Shown here one piece after another: positions 1 to 10,888 of a stretch of 64,000 bases of DNA. The position numbers were made by a program, and so were the translations under genes. The notes under the pieces are model-generated. The model worked only from the letters and a program-made list of their open reading frames with translations. It was not told the DNA's origin and searched no databases. The DNA comes from Georgenia satyanarayanai (GTDB taxonomy: Bacteria; Actinomycetota; Actinomycetes; Actinomycetales; Actinomycetaceae), in the NCBI RefSeq assembly GCF_009193135.1, contig NZ_VUKC01000001.1, positions 372,001-436,000 on the forward strand, given 5' to 3'. How positions within the stretch are numbered: the stretch's first letter is position 1; each line of letters opens with the position of its first letter.

Positions 1-1101
1 CGCGCCGGGCAGTCGGAGGTGCCCAGCGTGGGCGCGGTCGTCACGTCGGCGAGCGTCATGGCTGCCGGCTACGCGGCCGGTTCGCTGGTGCCCCAGGTGC
101 GTCGCTCGTCGCGAGCAGCCGCGCTGTGGCTCGCCGCCGTCGCGGTGTGCTGGCTGGTGCTGCTGGCGTTCTCCGCCGACGCCGTGTGGCTAGCCTTCCC
201 GCTCTTCTTCCTCCACCTGCACCTCCTGCCACTGCGGCCCGGGCTGCTGGCCGTCGGGGCGACGACCGTCGCCGCCGTCGCCGGGTTCGGCTGGCACCAG
301 CACGCGCTCACCGCCCCGATGGTCGTCGGCCCGGCCCTCGGGGCGGCCGTGGCCGTGGCGACCGTGCTCGGCTACCAGGCGCTGTACCGGGAGAGTGACG
401 CGCGCCGCCGGCTCATCGTCGAGCTCACCGAGACCCGCGCCGAGCTGGCCGCGGCCGAGCGCGCCACCGGGATGTCCACCGAGCGCGAGCGCCTCGCCCG
501 GGAGATCCACGACACGCTCGCCCAGGGACTCTCGAGCATCCAGCTGCTGCTGCGCGCCGCGGAACGAGCGCTGCCGGACCGGCCGGACGTCGCGGCCGGC
601 CACGTCGTCCGGGCGCGGGAGGCGGCCGTGGACAACCTCGCCGAGGCACGCCGCTTCGTGCGCGACGAGACACCGCCGGGGCTCGACGCCGGCGCGCTCC
701 CAGCGGCGCTGGAGCGGCTGGCCGCCGCCACCACCGACGCCGGTGTGCCCACCGCCGTGATCGCCTCGGCGGCACCGGACGAGCTGCCGACGAGCCACGA
801 GGTCGCCCTGCTGCGGGTGGCGCAGTCGGCACTGGCGAACGTCGTCCAGCACGCCGCCGCGACCCGCGTGCGTGTCACGCTCGACGTCGTCGGCCACGAG
901 GTCCGCCTGGCGGTCGCCGACGACGGCGTGGGCCTCGGCGCGCAGCACGTCCGCCCCGGCGCGGACGGCGGCTTCGGCCTGACCACGATGCGCGCCCGGG
1001 CGGAGGCGCTCCACGGCACGCTGACGGTCGAGTCGGCGCCCGGGCGGGGAACCGTGGTCACCGTCCGGCTGCCGCTGGCCGGCGAGGGGGTGGCGCCGTG
1101 A
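1..1101 (+). CDS. NarL-family sensor histidine kinase (5' end may lie outside the window)
   Basis: Membrane sensor kinase of the HisKA_3/HATPase_c (NarX/LiaS-like) class that should phosphorylate the response regulator encoded next. The frame is open to the window edge; the first in-frame start inside is GTG at 19, so the true start may be upstream. Counting from 19, residues 10-120 are hydrophobic with several membrane segments, a linker helix follows, and the dimerisation/phosphoacceptor motif REIHDTLAQGLSS puts the phospho-His near residue 164. The ATP-binding G1 motif DDGVGLG lies near 303 and GGFGLTTMRARAE near 320. The stop overlaps the next start (GTGA), so the pair is translationally coupled. 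The signal is unknown. Confidence 0.88.
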   Translation, partial: RAGQSEVPSVGAVVTSASVMAAGYAAGSLVPQVRRSSRAAALWLAAVAVCWLVLLAFSADAVWLAFPLFFLHLHLLPLRPGLLAVGATTVAAVAGFGWHQHALTAPMVVGPALGAAVAVATVLGYQALYRESDARRRLIVELTETRAELAAAERATGMSTERERLAREIHDTLAQGLSSIQLLLRAAERALPDRPDVAAGHVVRAREAAVDNLAEARRFVRDETPPGLDAGALPAALERLAAATTDAGVPTAVIASAAPDELPTSHEVALLRVAQSALANVVQHAAATRVRVTLDVVGHEVRLAVADDGVGLGAQHVRPGADGGFGLTTMRARAEALHGTLTVESAPGRGTVVTVRLPLAGEGVAP

Positions 1102-1733
1102 GCGCGCCGCGCATCCGACTGCTGCTCGCCGACGACCACCCGGTGGTCCGCGCGGGGCTGCGGGCCGTCCTCGAGACCGAGCCGGACCTCGTCGTCGTCG
1201 CGGAGGCCGCCACCGCGGAGGAGGCCGTCGAGCTGAGCGCGACGACCGCCGTCGACGTCGTCCTCATGGACCTCCAGTTCGGCAGCGGCATGGACGGCTC
1301 GGAGGCGACCGCCGCCGTCACCGCGCGCGCCGGGGGTCCGCGCGTGCTCGTCCTCACCACCTATGAGACGGACGTCGACATCCTTGCCGCGGTGGAGGCG
1401 GGCGCGACCGGCTACCTGCTCAAGGACGCCCCGCCGGAGGCGCTGACCGCCGCGGTGCGGGCCGCTGCCGGAGGCAGGTCCGCCCTGGCTCCGGCCATCG
1501 CCGCCCGCCTGATGGACCGGGTGCGCAGCCGGGGCGAGGCGCTCAGTCCGCGGGAGGTCGAGATCCTCCGGCTCGTCGCACGCGGCCTGAGCAACCAGCA
1601 GATCGGGTCCGAGCTCTACCTCAGCCCGGCGACCGTGAAGTCGCACCTGGCACACGTCTACGCCAAGCTCGGGGTCGGGTCCCGGACCGCCGCCGTCGCG
1701 GCCGCCACCGAGCAGGGGTACATCCGCCGGTAG
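1098..1733 (+). CDS. NarL/FixJ-family response regulator with LuxR-type DNA-binding domain
   Basis: Cytoplasmic transcription factor of 211 aa, partner of the upstream kinase. The receiver domain carries the acidic pair ADDHP (residues 11-15), the phosphoacceptor Asp in VVLMDLQ (about residue 58) and the conserved Lys in YLLKDA (about 110). The C-terminal LuxR helix-turn-helix spans about residues 150-205 (LSPREVEILRLVARGLSNQQI, then SPATVKSHLAHVYAKL). The GTG start overlaps the kinase stop by 4 nt. Target genes cannot be read from the sequence; ftsE follows after 141 nt and need not be regulated by it. Confidence 0.92.
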   Translation: MSAPRIRLLLADDHPVVRAGLRAVLETEPDLVVVAEAATAEEAVELSATTAVDVVLMDLQFGSGMDGSEATAAVTARAGGPRVLVLTTYETDVDILAAVEAGATGYLLKDAPPEALTAAVRAAAGGRSALAPAIAARLMDRVRSRGEALSPREVEILRLVARGLSNQQIGSELYLSPATVKSHLAHVYAKLGVGSRTAAVAAATEQGYIRR

Positions 1734-1874
1734 CGCGTGCTGCCGGGCCCGGACGCACGCCGCGGGCCCGCCCCACCGCCGTCGGCGTGTCGGCGGGGGA
1801 GCGGGGGAGAGGCGTGCCTACTCTCGAGACGGCCAGAGTTCCGCCTTCCCCACTTCCGAGACTGGCTCCAGAGC

Positions 1875-2564
<690 letters not shown>

Positions 2565-2572
2565 GGGCTCTC

Positions 2573-3487
2573 ATGCGACTCCGGTTCGTTCTCTCCCAGC
2601 TCGCCTCCGGGCTGCGGCGCAACGTGTCGATGACGATCTCCGTCGTCCTCGTCACCTTCATCTCCCTCGTCTTCGTGGGCGCCGCCGCGCTGCTCCAGAT
2701 GCAGATCGGCAACATGAAGGACGACTGGTACGACCGCGTCGAGGTCTCCGTCTTCATGTGCCCGCAGGACTCCGCGGTGCCCACCTGCGCCACCGGTGAG
2801 GTGAGCGAGGCCCAGCTCGCCGACATCGAGGAGCTCCTCGCGTCCGAGGCGCTGGCCCCCTACGTGGACGAGGTCTTCTTCGAGACCAAGGAGGAGGCCT
2901 ACGAGGCCTTCCAGGAGCAGATGCCCGACACGGTGTGGACGCAGTCCCTCACGCCGGAGCAGATGCAGGTGTCCTTCCGGATCAAGCTCGTCGACCCCGA
3001 GCAGTACCAGGTGGTCGCCGACGAGCTCACCGGCCGGCCCGGCGTCGAGGACGTCGTCGACCAGCGTGCGCTCCTCGAGCCACTCTTCCTCATCCTCGAC
3101 CGCGCCACGCTCCTCGCCGTCGCCCTCGCGGGCGTCATGATCGTCACCGCCGTCCTCCTCATCACGACGACGATCCGGCTGTCGGCGATGAGCCGACGGC
3201 GCGAGACCTCGATCATGCGGCTCGTGGGTGCCTCCAACCTCTTCATCCAGCTGCCCTTCATGCTCGAGGGCGCGCTCGCCGCGCTCGCCGGCGCCGCGCT
3301 CGCCGTGGGCGGGCTCTGGCTGGCCGCGCGCTACCTCGTCGAGGGGTGGCTGGCCACGGAGTTCCAGTGGGTGCAGTTCGTCGACACCGGCGACGTCCTG
3401 CTCATCGCACCGCTCCTGGTCGCCGCCGCCATCCTGCTCGCCGGCATCAGCTCGCTGGTGTCCCTGAGTCGCTACACGAGGGTCTGA
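2573..3487 (+). CDS. ftsX: cell division protein FtsX (permease-like)
   Basis: Membrane partner of FtsE, 304 aa. One N-terminal membrane helix (about residues 21-43) is followed by an extracellular domain of about 120 residues, which in the family recruits a wall-hydrolase activator, then three helices (about 170-195, 217-245, 270-295). The ArgArgGlu-containing loop SRRRETSIMRLVGAS before the third helix is typical of FtsX. The extracellular domain has two Cys residues (CPQDSAVPTC) that could form a disulfide. It lies 8 nt after ftsE and 1 nt before the M23 gene, indicating one operon. Confidence 0.95.
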   Translation: MRLRFVLSQLASGLRRNVSMTISVVLVTFISLVFVGAAALLQMQIGNMKDDWYDRVEVSVFMCPQDSAVPTCATGEVSEAQLADIEELLASEALAPYVDEVFFETKEEAYEAFQEQMPDTVWTQSLTPEQMQVSFRIKLVDPEQYQVVADELTGRPGVEDVVDQRALLEPLFLILDRATLLAVALAGVMIVTAVLLITTTIRLSAMSRRRETSIMRLVGASNLFIQLPFMLEGALAALAGAALAVGGLWLAARYLVEGWLATEFQWVQFVDTGDVLLIAPLLVAAAILLAGISSLVSLSRYTRV

Positions 3488-3488
3488 C

Positions 3489-4952
3489 ATGACGCGCTCC
3501 CGTCCCCGCCGCCCGCTCCGCGCCCTGCTGTCCGCAGCGCTCGCCGTCGTGCTGCTCGCCGGCGGCACCTCCGCCGTCGCCGACTACGACGACGAGATCC
3601 GCGAGTACGACCGTCAGCTGCGTCAGCAGCGCGAGGAGCGGGAGGAGCTCGCTCGCGAGCGCGAGGCGCTGGAGTCCCGGCTCGAGGGGACCAACGCCGA
3701 CCTCGCCACCGCCTACCTCGCCCTCGAGGACGCCAACGCGCGGCTGCCGCTCGCCGAGGCCGCCCTGGTGGAGGCCCAGGACGCTCTCGCCGCCGCCGAG
3801 CGGGAGGAGCAGGCGGTGTCCGACCGTCTCACCCTCGCGGAGAGCGAGCTCGGTAACCTCGGTGAGCAGCTCGCCGAGGGTGATGCGCAGATCGAGTCGA
3901 CCCGCTCGTCGATCGGCGAGCTCGCGCGCAGCACCTACCGCGGCGGGGCGTCCCTCAGCGGGCTGTCGGTGGTCCTCAACGCGAGCTCGAGCGAGGAGTT
4001 CATCCGCCAGACGGCCATCGTCGACACGGCGGTGCGGACCCAGACCAAGGTCATCACCGACCTCGAGACCATCACCGCCGTCAACCGCAACCGGGAGCTG
4101 CGCCAGCAGGCCGTGCGCGACCGCATCGACCAGCTCCACGCCCAGGCCGAGGAGGCCGTGGCCGCCGCCGACGAGGCGCGGGCCGCTGCCGACGCGCACC
4201 GCCGGGAGATCGTCGAGATCCAGGCACAGCAGACCGCGCTGGCCGCCGAGCTCGAGGAGCTGCGCGGCCGGCTCAACTCGGACCTCGCCCAGAAGGAGGC
4301 CGACGACGACCGTCTCGCCGGGATCATCGCCGGTATCGAGGCGGACCGCGCCGGCACGGTCGCCCAGCGGGAGGCCGAGCGGCGCGAGCAGGAACGCCGC
4401 GAGCGTGAGCGGCGTGCGGCCGCCGCCCAGAGCAGCGGAGGCACCAGCGGCGGTGGCTCCTCCGGCGGCAGCAGCTCCTCCGGTGGGGGCGGCTCCTCGA
4501 GCGGTGGCGGCAGCAGCAGCAGCTCCGGCTCGATGACCCCCCCGGTGCCCAACCCGCTGTACGTCACCTCGCCCTACGGCATGCGCATGCACCCGCTCGC
4601 CGGCTACGAGTGGTTCCACGCCGGCGTCGACATCCGCTCCGCGTGCGGCAACCCGCAGGTCGCGGCCGCGAGCGGCACGGTCAAGGCGACGATCCCCGCG
4701 CCGGGCAACGCCTCGCACGGCAACCAGGTCATCATCGACCACGGCACGATGAACGGCAGCGGCTACGTCACCGTGACCAACCACCTCAGCCGCTTCAACG
4801 TGCGCGCCGGGCAGTGGGTCGACCAGGGCGACGTCGTCGGCTACACCGGCATGACCGGCAACGTCACCGGCTGCCACGTCCACTTCGAGGTGTGGAAGAA
4901 CGGCTCGACGATCAACCCGATGAACCTCCCCGGCTGGAACCGCACCTACTGA
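3489..4952 (+). CDS. secreted coiled-coil M23 (LytM) peptidase, EnvC/PcsB-like partner of FtsEX
   Basis: Exported peptidoglycan hydrolase or hydrolase activator, 487 aa. A signal peptide (residues 1-32, ending near TSAVA) leads to a long coiled coil (about 33-125 and 200-315, rich in Glu/Arg/Ala), a Ser/Gly linker (about 318-350) and a LytM domain. Zn ligands are visible: HAGVD (His about 377, Asp about 381) and the GCHVHFEVW block near 463, so the site looks catalytically competent. Placement directly after ftsX matches the architecture of FtsEX-controlled hydrolases. In many actinobacteria smpB follows this gene; here a convergent gene follows and no smpB is seen. Confidence 0.9.
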   Translation: MTRSRPRRPLRALLSAALAVVLLAGGTSAVADYDDEIREYDRQLRQQREEREELAREREALESRLEGTNADLATAYLALEDANARLPLAEAALVEAQDALAAAEREEQAVSDRLTLAESELGNLGEQLAEGDAQIESTRSSIGELARSTYRGGASLSGLSVVLNASSSEEFIRQTAIVDTAVRTQTKVITDLETITAVNRNRELRQQAVRDRIDQLHAQAEEAVAAADEARAAADAHRREIVEIQAQQTALAAELEELRGRLNSDLAQKEADDDRLAGIIAGIEADRAGTVAQREAERREQERRERERRAAAAQSSGGTSGGGSSGGSSSSGGGGSSSGGGSSSSSGSMTPPVPNPLYVTSPYGMRMHPLAGYEWFHAGVDIRSACGNPQVAAASGTVKATIPAPGNASHGNQVIIDHGTMNGSGYVTVTNHLSRFNVRAGQWVDQGDVVGYTGMTGNVTGCHVHFEVWKNGSTINPMNLPGWNRTY

Positions 4953-5041
4953 CCCACCCCGGATCCACCAGATGGTGGGCCGAGGGACGCGGTAGACGTG
5001 TGCCGCCGTCGCCTGATCCCCCAGCTGCGACGTTGGTCGGG

Positions 5042-5638
5042 TTAGGCGGCGTGGGGGAGGCCCAGCCAGTCGTGCCAGCCGTTGTGGAGGACCAGCCACG
5101 CGAGCAGACCGTACCCGGCCTGGCCGGGGTGGACGCCGTCCCCGGCGGCGACGTCGGCCAGCCACTGGTCGTGGGTGCGCAGCGGCGCGAAGGTCTCCAC
5201 GTACCGCACCTGCCGCCGGGTCGACACGTCGGCGTAGGCGTCGGAGAGGGCGCCCAGCGCGTCGCCGTCCACCCCGGGACGGGGCGGGGGACCGACGACG
5301 AACACCTCGACCTGCTGGGAACGCGCGCTGTCGAGGATGTTGGCGAGGTTGAGGCGGCTGCGGGCCAGGGACAGACCGGCGGTGAGGTCGGCCGAGCCGA
5401 GGGCGACGACGAGCCGGTTGTCGCTGCCGGGGGCGAAGCGCCGCTGGCACTCGCTCTCCCAGCGTCCCGAGAGGGCCGTGGACGTCTCGTCCGGCACCGC
5501 CAGGGAGGTGACGAAGAGCGGGTCCTCGCCGTCGGTGCGGGCGACCACGCGCCCCACCCAGCCGAGCCCCCGGGCGTCACCCATCCCCGCGGACAGCTCG
5601 TCGCCGACGACGCAGATCCGCACGTCCCTCTCGCTCAC
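5042..5638 (-). CDS. SGNH/GDSL-fold hydrolase-like protein with altered nucleophile block
   Basis: 198 aa, cytoplasmic (no signal peptide). The fold is recognised from block I (CVVGDELSAGMGD), block III (VVALGSADL) and block V (DGVHPGQAGY, carrying the Asp-His pair). In block I the position normally held by the nucleophile Ser (GDSL) is Glu, and block III lacks the usual Asn of GxND. The GTG start at 5638 has a good ribosome site (GAAGGG). It is convergent with the M23 gene, and the kgd terminator lies upstream of it, so it is probably transcribed alone. It may be a non-esterase SGNH relative or use another residue. Confidence 0.8.
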   Translation of the reverse strand: MSERDVRICVVGDELSAGMGDARGLGWVGRVVARTDGEDPLFVTSLAVPDETSTALSGRWESECQRRFAPGSDNRLVVALGSADLTAGLSLARSRLNLANILDSARSQQVEVFVVGPPPRPGVDGDALGALSDAYADVSTRRQVRYVETFAPLRTHDQWLADVAAGDGVHPGQAGYGLLAWLVLHNGWHDWLGLPHAA

Positions 5639-5672
5639 GGTGGTTCCCTTCTCGTCAGTGCCCCGAACCTAT

Positions 5673-5704
5673 CGCGGGCCGGCCCCCGAGGGGGCCGGCC
5701 CGCG
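5673..5704 (-). terminator. strong hairpin downstream of kgd
   Basis: Perfect inverted repeat with 15-nt arms (5673-5687 and 5690-5704), folding as about 14 bp closed by a CGAG-type tetraloop. It starts 15 nt past the kgd stop and ends before the SGNH gene. No long U-tract follows, as is common for high-GC terminators. Confidence 0.8.
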
Positions 5705-5718
5705 TCGTGCCGCTCCGG

Positions 5719-8700
5719 TCAGCCGAAGGCCGACTCGAGGAGCGTGGCCTGCTGCTCCTTGTGGACGCGTCCCGCGCCGGTGGCCGGCGAGGCGGCGGCT
5801 GGGCGGGAGACGAGGCGCAGCTCGCGCCCACCGAGGGCCTCGCTCGAGAGGTGGTCGGACAGGAACGTCCACGCACCCTGGTTGGCCGGCTCGTCCTGCA
5901 CCCACACGACCTCGGCGCCCGGGTAGCGGTCGAGCTCGGCGCGCACGGCCTCCTGGTCGAGCGGGTAGAGCTGCTCGAGCCGGACGATCGCCGTGGACGT
6001 CGCGCCCGTCTTCTCCCGGTGCGCGGCGAGGTCGTAGTAGACCCGCCCGGAGCACAGGAGGACCCGGGTGACGTCACCCTGGGTGCCGTCCTGGTCGCCG
6101 ATCACGGTCCGGAAGGTCCCGCTGGTGAAGTCCTCCAGCGGGGAGGCCGCCGCGCGCAGGCGCAGCAGCTGCTTCGGGGTGAAGGCGATGAGGGGCACCC
6201 GCGGGCGGTTGTAGGCCTGCCGGCGCAGCATGTGGAAGTGGTTGGCCGGCGTGCTCGGCTGGGCCACGATCATGTTCTCCTCCGCGCACAGCTGGAGGAA
6301 CCGCTCGATGCGGCCGGAGGAGTGGTCCGGACCCTGGCCCTCGTAGCCGTGCGGCAGCAGCAGCACGAGGGAGGACCGCTGGCCCCACTTCTGCTCGGAG
6401 GAGGAGATGAACTCGTCGACGACGATCTGCGCGCCGTTGACGAAGTCACCGAACTGCGCCTCCCACAGGACGAGCGCGTCGGGCCGCTCCACCGAGTAGC
6501 CGTACTCGAAGGCCATCGCCGCGTACTCCGACAGCGAGGAGTCGTAGACCCAGAACTTCGCCTGGTCCCCGGTGAGGTACATGAGCGGGGTCCACTCGGC
6601 CCCGGTCTCGGCGTCGTGGAAGACCGCGTGCCGCTGGACGAAGGTGCCGCGGCGGGAGTCCTGGCCGGCCAGGCGCACCGGCGTGCCCTCCATGAGGAGG
6701 GAGCCGAAGGCGAGGATCTCCCCGAAGCCCCAGTCGATCTCCCCCTCGCGGGACATGACCTCGCGCCGCTCGAGGAGCTTGGCGAGCTTGGGGTGGACCG
6801 AGAAGCCCTCCGGCGGGCGCACGTGCGCCGTCCCGATGCGGCCGAGCACGGGCTCGGGCACGGCGGTCTGCCAGCCGACCATCGTGCCGGCGTCCACCTG
6901 CTGCGACTCGGGCAGCTCCAGCCCGGCGACCTGCTCGTCCTCGCGGACGGGCGGGCGCCAGCCCACCTCGCGGGTCTCGGTGAAGGCCTTCTCGAGCTCG
7001 GACTGGTACTCGTGCAGCGCCTGCTCGGCCTGCTCGGGGGTGATGTCCCCGCGGCCCACGAGGGCCTCGGTGAAGAGCTTGCGCGTGCTGCGCTTGTCCT
7101 CGATGAGGGAGTACATGACCGGCTGCGTCATCGACGGGTCGTCGCCCTCGTTGTGCCCGCGGCGGCGGTAGCACACGAGGTCGATGATGACGTCCTTGTG
7201 GAACTCCTGCCGGTAGGCGTAGGCGAGCTCCGCGACCCGGGCCACGGCCTCGGGGTCGTCCCCGTTGACGTGGAAGATCGGGAGCTGCAGACCCTTGGCG
7301 ACGTCGGTGGGGTAGTGGGTGGAGCGCGAGCTCGCCGGCCCGGTGGTGAAGCCGATCTGGTTGTTCACCAGGATGTGCACGGTGCCGCCGGTGCGGTAGC
7401 CGCGCAGCTGGGACAGCTGGAGGGTCTCGGTCACCACGCCCTGGCCGGCGAAGGCCGCGTCACCGTGGATGAGGACCGGCAGCACGGAGAAGCCCTGCTG
7501 GCCGAGGTCGATGCGGTCCTGCTTGGCGCGCGTGACGCCCTCGAGGACGCCGTTGACGGCCTCGAGGTGGGAGGGGTTGGCCGCGAGGTACACCCGCGTC
7601 TGCTCCCCGGTGTGCGCGGTGAACTCCCCGACCGTGCCGAGGTGGTACTTGACGTCCCCGGAGCCCTGGATCGAGCGCGGGTCCTGGTTCCCCTCGAACT
7701 CGGAGAAGACCTGGGCGTAGGACTTGCCGGCGATGTTGGCGAGGACGTTGAGGCGGCCGCGGTGGGCCATGCCGATCGCGACCTCGTCGAGGCCGTCGCG
7801 CGCCGCGCCGGTGAGGATGGTGTCGAGCATCGGGATGAGCGACTCACCGCCCTCGAGGCTGAAGCGCTTCTGCCCGACGTACTTCGTCTGGAGGAACGTC
7901 TCGAAGGCCTCGGCCTGCCCGAGCTTGCGCAGGATCTGCAGCTGCTCGTCGGGGGAGGGCTTCTGGTAGGGCGTCTCGAGGCGGGCCTGCATCCAGCGAC
8001 GCTCGACGGGGTCCTGCAGGTGCATGTACTCGATGCCGATGGTGCGGCAGTACGTGTCGCGCAGGGTGCCGAGGATGTCGCGGAAGGGCAGCCGGCTGGT
8101 GCCGGCGAAGCCGCCGGTGGGGAACGTGCGGTCCAGGTCCCACAGCGACAGCCCGTGGTTGGTGATGTCGAGGTCGGGGTGACGGCGCTGGCGGTAGGTC
8201 AGCGGGTCGGTGTCGGCCATGAGGTGGCCGCGGGAGCGGTAGGCGTGGATGACCTCGGCGATCCGGGCCGGCTTGCCGAGCTCGGTCTCCGGGTCGACGT
8301 GGACGTCACGCTGCCAGCGGACCGGCTCGTAGGGCACGCGCAGGGAGGCGAAGACACGGTCGAAGAACCCGTCCTGGCCGAGCAGCTTCTCCTCCAAGAT
8401 GCGGAGGAACTCACCGGACGCGGCGCCCTGGATGATGCGGTGGTCGTAGGTCGAGGTGAGCGTGAGGATCTTGGAGACGCCGGCGCGGGCGAGGGTCTCC
8501 TCGGAGGCGCCCTTGTACTCGGCCGGGTAGTCCAGCGCACCGACGCCGACGATCGTGCCCTGCCCGACCATGAGCCGCGGCATCGAGTGGACGGTGCCGA
8601 TGGTCCCGGGGTTGGTCAGCGTGATCGTCGTGCCGGCGAAGTCCTCGACGGTGAGCTTGTTGTTCCGCGCCTTGCGGACCAGCTCCTCGTAGGCGACCCG

Positions 8701-9606
8701 GAACTGGGCGAAGTCCATCGTCTCGGCCGCCTTGACGGACGGGACGAGGAGCTGGCGGGTGCCGTCCGGCTTGGGCAGGTCGATGGCCAGGCCGAAGTTG
8801 ACGTGCGCCGGCTGGGTCATCGCGGGCTTGCCGTCGACCTCGGTGTAGGCGGCGTTCATCTCCGGCAGCTTGCCCAGGGCCTCGACGACGGCGTAGCCGA
8901 TGAGGTGGGTGAAGGAGATCTTGCCGCCGCGCCCGCGGGCGAGGTGGTTGTTGATGACGATGCGGTTGTCCACGAGGAGCTTGGCCGGGACGGCGCGCAC
9001 GCTCGTGGCGGTCGGCACCTCGAGGCTGGCGTCCATGTTCTTGACGACGCGGGCGGCAGGGCCGCGCAGCTTGATCGTGCCGTCGGTGGGAGCGTCGACC
9101 CGCTGGCGGGAGGCGGGGGTGGAGGTGTAGCCGGCGACGGCGGGCTGCGCGGCCGCCTCCGGCGCGGGCTCCTGGGAGACGGTGTCGGCGACCTTGCGCG
9201 CCTGCGGGGCGGGCGCCGGGTTCCCGGCCGTCGTGTCGGAACCGGGCACGGACGTGGGCTGGGCCTCCTCGGAGCTGCTCGTCGAGCGCGCCGAGGGCGC
9301 GGGGCTCGGGTCGGCGGCGGGCGCGTCCCTGCGGTCGCTGGTGCCGGCGGAGGGCGGCTGCGGCTGCGCTGACGGCTGCTGCGTGGAGGGCGGCTGCTGC
9401 GTGGAGGGCGGCTGCTGCGTCGAGGGCGGCTCGGCGGCACGGCCCTCGGTGGTGCCGTTGCCGGGCTGGTAGTCCTTGAAGAAGTCCCACCACGCCGGGT
9501 CGACGAGCTCGGGGTCCTTCTTGTACTGCTCGAACAGCTCCTCGATGAGCCATTCATTCGTGCCGAACGCGGCGGCAGCGGGGTCAGGGTGCTCCTGAGT
9601 GGACAC
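5719..9606 (-). CDS. kgd: multifunctional 2-oxoglutarate decarboxylase/dehydrogenase E1-E2 fusion (Kgd/SucA)
   Basis: TCA-cycle enzyme: thiamine-diphosphate-dependent decarboxylation of 2-oxoglutarate, with a fused dihydrolipoyl succinyltransferase-like domain; in actinobacteria it works in a complex with AceF and Lpd. The start chosen is GTG at 9606 (VSTQEHPDP), preceded by GGAAGAGGG; the frame continues to 9714 without homology. Domains: N-terminal helix ([16 protein letters not shown]), a Pro/Ser/Gln-rich linker (about 45-165) with three PPSTQQ repeats, an E2 catalytic domain ending in YDHRIIQGA (about 390), then the E1 part with HRGRLNVL and [10 protein letters not shown]. Length 1295 aa versus about 1230 for mycobacterial Kgd; the excess appears to be linker. 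Terminated by the hairpin at 5673. Confidence 0.96.
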   Translation of the reverse strand: MSTQEHPDPAAAAFGTNEWLIEELFEQYKKDPELVDPAWWDFFKDYQPGNGTTEGRAAEPPSTQQPPSTQQPPSTQQPSAQPQPPSAGTSDRRDAPAADPSPAPSARSTSSSEEAQPTSVPGSDTTAGNPAPAPQARKVADTVSQEPAPEAAAQPAVAGYTSTPASRQRVDAPTDGTIKLRGPAARVVKNMDASLEVPTATSVRAVPAKLLVDNRIVINNHLARGRGGKISFTHLIGYAVVEALGKLPEMNAAYTEVDGKPAMTQPAHVNFGLAIDLPKPDGTRQLLVPSVKAAETMDFAQFRVAYEELVRKARNNKLTVEDFAGTTITLTNPGTIGTVHSMPRLMVGQGTIVGVGALDYPAEYKGASEETLARAGVSKILTLTSTYDHRIIQGAASGEFLRILEEKLLGQDGFFDRVFASLRVPYEPVRWQRDVHVDPETELGKPARIAEVIHAYRSRGHLMADTDPLTYRQRRHPDLDITNHGLSLWDLDRTFPTGGFAGTSRLPFRDILGTLRDTYCRTIGIEYMHLQDPVERRWMQARLETPYQKPSPDEQLQILRKLGQAEAFETFLQTKYVGQKRFSLEGGESLIPMLDTILTGAARDGLDEVAIGMAHRGRLNVLANIAGKSYAQVFSEFEGNQDPRSIQGSGDVKYHLGTVGEFTAHTGEQTRVYLAANPSHLEAVNGVLEGVTRAKQDRIDLGQQGFSVLPVLIHGDAAFAGQGVVTETLQLSQLRGYRTGGTVHILVNNQIGFTTGPASSRSTHYPTDVAKGLQLPIFHVNGDDPEAVARVAELAYAYRQEFHKDVIIDLVCYRRRGHNEGDDPSMTQPVMYSLIEDKRSTRKLFTEALVGRGDITPEQAEQALHEYQSELEKAFTETREVGWRPPVREDEQVAGLELPESQQVDAGTMVGWQTAVPEPVLGRIGTAHVRPPEGFSVHPKLAKLLERREVMSREGEIDWGFGEILAFGSLLMEGTPVRLAGQDSRRGTFVQRHAVFHDAETGAEWTPLMYLTGDQAKFWVYDSSLSEYAAMAFEYGYSVERPDALVLWEAQFGDFVNGAQIVVDEFISSSEQKWGQRSSLVLLLPHGYEGQGPDHSSGRIERFLQLCAEENMIVAQPSTPANHFHMLRRQAYNRPRVPLIAFTPKQLLRLRAAASPLEDFTSGTFRTVIGDQDGTQGDVTRVLLCSGRVYYDLAAHREKTGATSTAIVRLEQLYPLDQEAVRAELDRYPGAEVVWVQDEPANQGAWTFLSDHLSSEALGGRELRLVSRPAAASPATGAGRVHKEQQATLLESAFG
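9374..9427 (-). repeat. three tandem 18-bp units in the kgd linker
   Basis: Three consecutive 18-bp units (9374-9391, 9392-9409, 9410-9427) differing at one base, encoding PPSTQQ on the minus strand. A coding microrepeat in a flexible interdomain linker, likely variable in length between strains. Confidence 0.9.
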
Positions 9607-9772
9607 TTCGGGGATCGCCCTCTTCCGAGACGTGTGTGGATGGAGGAGAAAGTGCCCCTCAAGCCTAGGCGATGCGGGCGCGGCGGACGGAGCCGGGAGG
9701 AGGGATCTGGCCATATCGGGCGTCCCGCCCGCGTGCCCCGGACCTCAGTCCCAACCGGCGGTCAAGGCAGTG

Positions 9773-10888
9773 TCAGGCGGTGCCCTGCAACGTCCCCACG
9801 GACCGTGGCGGGCGGGGGCCGCGGGAGGGCAGCCGGAGCCGGACGGTGGCGCCCTCGCCGGCCTGGGAGTCGGCGACCTCGATGGTGCCACCGTGGATCG
9901 TCACCGCCCACCGGGAAATCGCCAGCCCCAGCCCGGTCCCGCCGGTGCTCGCCCGGCCGGTGAGCGAGGGGCTGTTGCCCCGCTGGAAGCGCTCGAAGAC
10001 CCGCTCCCGGTCGGCGGGCGGGATCCCCGCCCCGGAGTCGACGACGTCGATGACGACCTCCCCCCGCGGCGCCGCGGCCGACGCGCGCACCGACACGAGC
10101 GTGCCCGACGGCGTGTGCCGGACGGCGTTGTCGAGGAGGTTGGCCAGCACCTGGGAGATGCGGACGGGGTCCACCCGCAGCCGCAGCTCGGCCGGCTCCA
10201 CCGTCACCTCCCAGCGCACGTCGCGGCCCGCGGCCGTCGCCGCTGCCGCCGCCTCCGCGACGGCGTCGTCGACGAGCGTCCGCACGGCGACGTCCTCGAG
10301 CTCGAGCCCGACGACGCCCGCCTCCACCCGCGACAGGTCCAGGAGGTAGCCCACGAGCCGGCCCAGCCGCTGCGTCTGGCGCAGCGCACCCTCCAACGCC
10401 TCGGGGGACGCGGGCACGACGCCGTCCGCGAGGTTCTCCAGCTGGGCCTGCAGCGCGGCGACCGGGGTGCGCAGCTCGTGGGAGACGTTGGCGACGATCT
10501 CCCGGTGGGCGGTGTCGACGGACGCGAGGTCCTCGGCCATCTGGTTGAAGGCCTTGGCGAGCTCACCGACCTCGTCGTTGCTCGTCGCCGTCACCCGGCG
10601 CGAGTAGTCACCACGGGCCATCGCCCGCGCCGCCGCCGTCATCTCCCGCAGCGGGGACGTCATGCCGTGGGCGAGGACCTGGGTGACGACGAGCGCCGAG
10701 ACGATGGCCAGCGGGAAGGTCCGGGTGGGGCCGAGCTCGTGGCGCAGCCCCAGCCAGGTGAGGAACGCGGCGGCGGTGACGGTGACGGCCACGAGGACGC
10801 CGAGCTTGATCTTGAGCGAGCGGAAACGGTCGAGCGGGCGGGACATCCGCAGGCCCGCGCGGGCGTGCCGCGCGCCCGGGCCGCTCAC
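9773..10888 (-). CDS. OmpR-type sensor histidine kinase (HAMP-HisKA-HATPase)
   Basis: Membrane kinase of 371 aa. Two membrane helices (about 28-46 and 58-76) flank a very short extracytoplasmic loop, so it probably senses within or at the membrane. HAMP follows (about 78-125), then HisKA with NVSHELRTPVAAL (phospho-His about 137) and HATPase with N-box NLLDNAVRHT, G1 DSGAGIPP and GTGLGLAISRW. The GTG start overlaps the regulator stop by 4 nt. An internal ATG at residue 15 (MSRPLDRF) is a possible alternative start. The stimulus is unknown. Confidence 0.92.
   Translation of the reverse strand: MSGPGARHARAGLRMSRPLDRFRSLKIKLGVLVAVTVTAAAFLTWLGLRHELGPTRTFPLAIVSALVVTQVLAHGMTSPLREMTAAARAMARGDYSRRVTATSNDEVGELAKAFNQMAEDLASVDTAHREIVANVSHELRTPVAALQAQLENLADGVVPASPEALEGALRQTQRLGRLVGYLLDLSRVEAGVVGLELEDVAVRTLVDDAVAEAAAAATAAGRDVRWEVTVEPAELRLRVDPVRISQVLANLLDNAVRHTPSGTLVSVRASAAAPRGEVVIDVVDSGAGIPPADRERVFERFQRGNSPSLTGRASTGGTGLGLAISRWAVTIHGGTIEVADSQAGEGATVRLRLPSRGPRPPRSVGTLQGTA

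Noticed and set aside
4953-5041. smpB or tmRNA after the M23 gene
   Set aside because: The gap is only 89 nt, with a weak 5-6 bp hairpin and no tmRNA or SmpB signal.
5707-9372. 1221-codon plus-strand ORF
   Set aside because: Antisense to kgd; composition is a mirror of kgd codon bias.
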